Source: Hyphomicrobiales bacterium (GTDB taxonomy: Bacteria > Pseudomonadota > Alphaproteobacteria > Rhizobiales > Rhizobiaceae). From it: 64,000 nucleotides of DNA. The DNA lies in assembly GCA_900471485.1 (NCBI GenBank), contig UCEU01000016.1:203837-267836 (forward strand). The letters are read 5' to 3'. The notes beneath the pieces are model-generated. The model was not told where the DNA came from, searched no databases, and saw only the letters and a list, made by a program, of their open reading frames with translations. Shown here in pieces: positions 63,058 to 64,000 of the stretch (position 1 is its first letter; each line of letters begins with the position of its first letter). The position numbers and the translations under genes were made by a program.

Positions 63058-64000
63058 ATGCAAACGGAGAGTGTAACGACGCCCTTTGGGCGGCGATCGA
63101 TGACGCTTGCCTTGGTGAAAGGGCAGCTTTCCATCGCAGAATCGAAGGCCGAGAAGCGCGCGGACAGGTGGAAGGTCTTCCGCGACATCAGTGAAGCGCG
63201 CGAACGTTTGGCTCTCCAGGATCGAGCCCTAGCGGTTCTCAATGCATTGCTGACATTTTATCCGGACAACGAACTCAACGTCGAGCGCGGCTTGGTCGTT
63301 TTTCCTTCGAACACGCAGCTCTCGCTCCGCGCCCACGGCATGGCAGGCACGACGCTGCGTCGACACTTAGCTGCGCTGATTGATGCCGGTCTTATCCAGA
63401 GACGTGATAGCCCGAACGGAAAGCGCTATGCGCATCGAGACCGCGACGGGGAAATTGAGCAGGCTTACGGTTTCGATCTCACCCCATTAGTAGCGCGTTC
63501 CGCGGAACTCGCTCAGCTTGCACAGGATGTAGTTGCCGAAAGGATCCGTTTCCGCAGAGCCAAGGAGGCTCTGACCATTTGCCGGCGCGACGTCCGCAAG
63601 CTTATTTCTGCCGCTGTAGAGGAGGGCGCTTGCGGCAACTGGGATGCCATTGAGGCTGCATATGTCGGGATCCTAGCCCAGCTTCCGCGCTATGCGACAC
63701 GTCTGCAGGTAGAGGCTACCCTCGATGAGATGGAGCTCCTTCGCGACGAAGTCATCAACCAGCTGGAAATCCAGGTGAAAGCTGAAAATATGGATGGCAA
63801 TGCTATCCAATATGGTCGCCACATACAGAATTCAAAACCCGAATCCATTACTGAACTTGAACCTAGCTCTGAAAAAGAGCAGGGCGAGAACTTGCAGCAA
63901 GAAACCGAGAAGCAGGGTGGGGGAGCGGGCGGAAGACAGCAACACATCGAGCCGATCAAAGCGTTTCCGCTGAGCATGGTTCTGCGGGCATGCCCGCAGA
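63058..64000 (+). CDS. repC: RepC replication initiator (partial, runs off the window)
   Basis: The ATG at 63058 begins MQTESVTTPFGRRSMTLALV. The N-terminal winged-helix domain includes ALLTFYPDNELNVERGLVVF and LRRHLAALIDAGLIQRRDSP, standard for RepC. About 314 codons are visible; family members are about 400-440. An AT-richer stretch near 63765-63850 lies where oriV is usually placed in repC. Expression is probably limited by the antisense RNA upstream. Confidence 0.95.
   Translation, partial: MQTESVTTPFGRRSMTLALVKGQLSIAESKAEKRADRWKVFRDISEARERLALQDRALAVLNALLTFYPDNELNVERGLVVFPSNTQLSLRAHGMAGTTLRRHLAALIDAGLIQRRDSPNGKRYAHRDRDGEIEQAYGFDLTPLVARSAELAQLAQDVVAERIRFRRAKEALTICRRDVRKLISAAVEEGACGNWDAIEAAYVGILAQLPRYATRLQVEATLDEMELLRDEVINQLEIQVKAENMDGNAIQYGRHIQNSKPESITELEPSSEKEQGENLQQETEKQGGGAGGRQQHIEPIKAFPLSMVLRACPQ

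Noticed and set aside
1..64000. CRISPR arrays, tRNA and rRNA genes
   Set aside because: No regularly spaced repeats, cloverleaf-like sequences or rRNA segments were noticed.

Overview
This window is a 64 kb piece of a conjugative repABC plasmid from an alphaproteobacterium of the order Hyphomicrobiales (Rhizobium/Agrobacterium/Ensifer-like). That rests on a repA-repB-repC replication block at the right edge, a complete Ti-plasmid-type trbBCDEJKLFGHI mating-pair operon, a Ti-type transfer block (traG-traD-traC, oriT, traA-traF-traB-traH), a TraR/TraM regulator pair, and many small proteins typical of rhizobial replicons. No rRNA, tRNA or CRISPR array was seen.

Layout. 1-8.1 kb is a worn accessory region: 5'-truncated or frameshifted genes (HWE kinase fragment, NmrA-like reductase, DUF1214 remnant) mixed with intact small genes (VOC protein, DUF3008, DUF2934, a SyrB-like regulator) and a secreted DUF1254/DUF1214 protein. 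8.23-17.0 kb is a discrete mobile element bounded by a nearly perfect 90-bp inverted repeat. It holds three overlapping tyrosine recombinase genes (a RIT, recombinase-in-trio, element) and an arsenic resistance island: DUF6428, arsR, an MFS exporter, arsH, a frameshifted glutaredoxin-type arsC, acr3, an LMW-phosphatase-type arsC and a second arsR.

17-35.9 kb is plasmid backbone of the kind expected to enter a recipient early: DUF3991/Toprim, DUF1419, a 1,696-residue methylase-helicase resembling phage DarB-type antirestriction proteins, a ParB-domain protein, DUF7007, ArdC antirestriction protein, DUF736, a thermonuclease, a WGR protein and several unknown small proteins. Some of these are duplicated or decayed. 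35.9-44.5 kb is the DNA-processing block around oriT. 44.5-50.5 kb is a regulatory segment: DUF3800, an alpha/beta hydrolase, a membrane protein with an HTH-like N-terminus, traR and traM. 50.5-60.1 kb is the trb type IV secretion operon. 60.4-64 kb is repA-repD-repB-repC with parS-like sites and a counter-transcribed RNA; repC runs off the window.

How it works together. TraA nicks oriT with TraC/TraD, TraG couples the relaxosome to the Trb channel, and TraR/TraM would control tra, trb and rep expression. Three palindromes resembling tra boxes lie upstream of the leading-region operon, between traC and traA, and between trbB and repA. No luxI/traI synthase is present where Ti plasmids carry it, and TraR has lost two ligand-pocket residues that are otherwise nearly invariant, so transfer control may no longer depend on an acyl-homoserine lactone.
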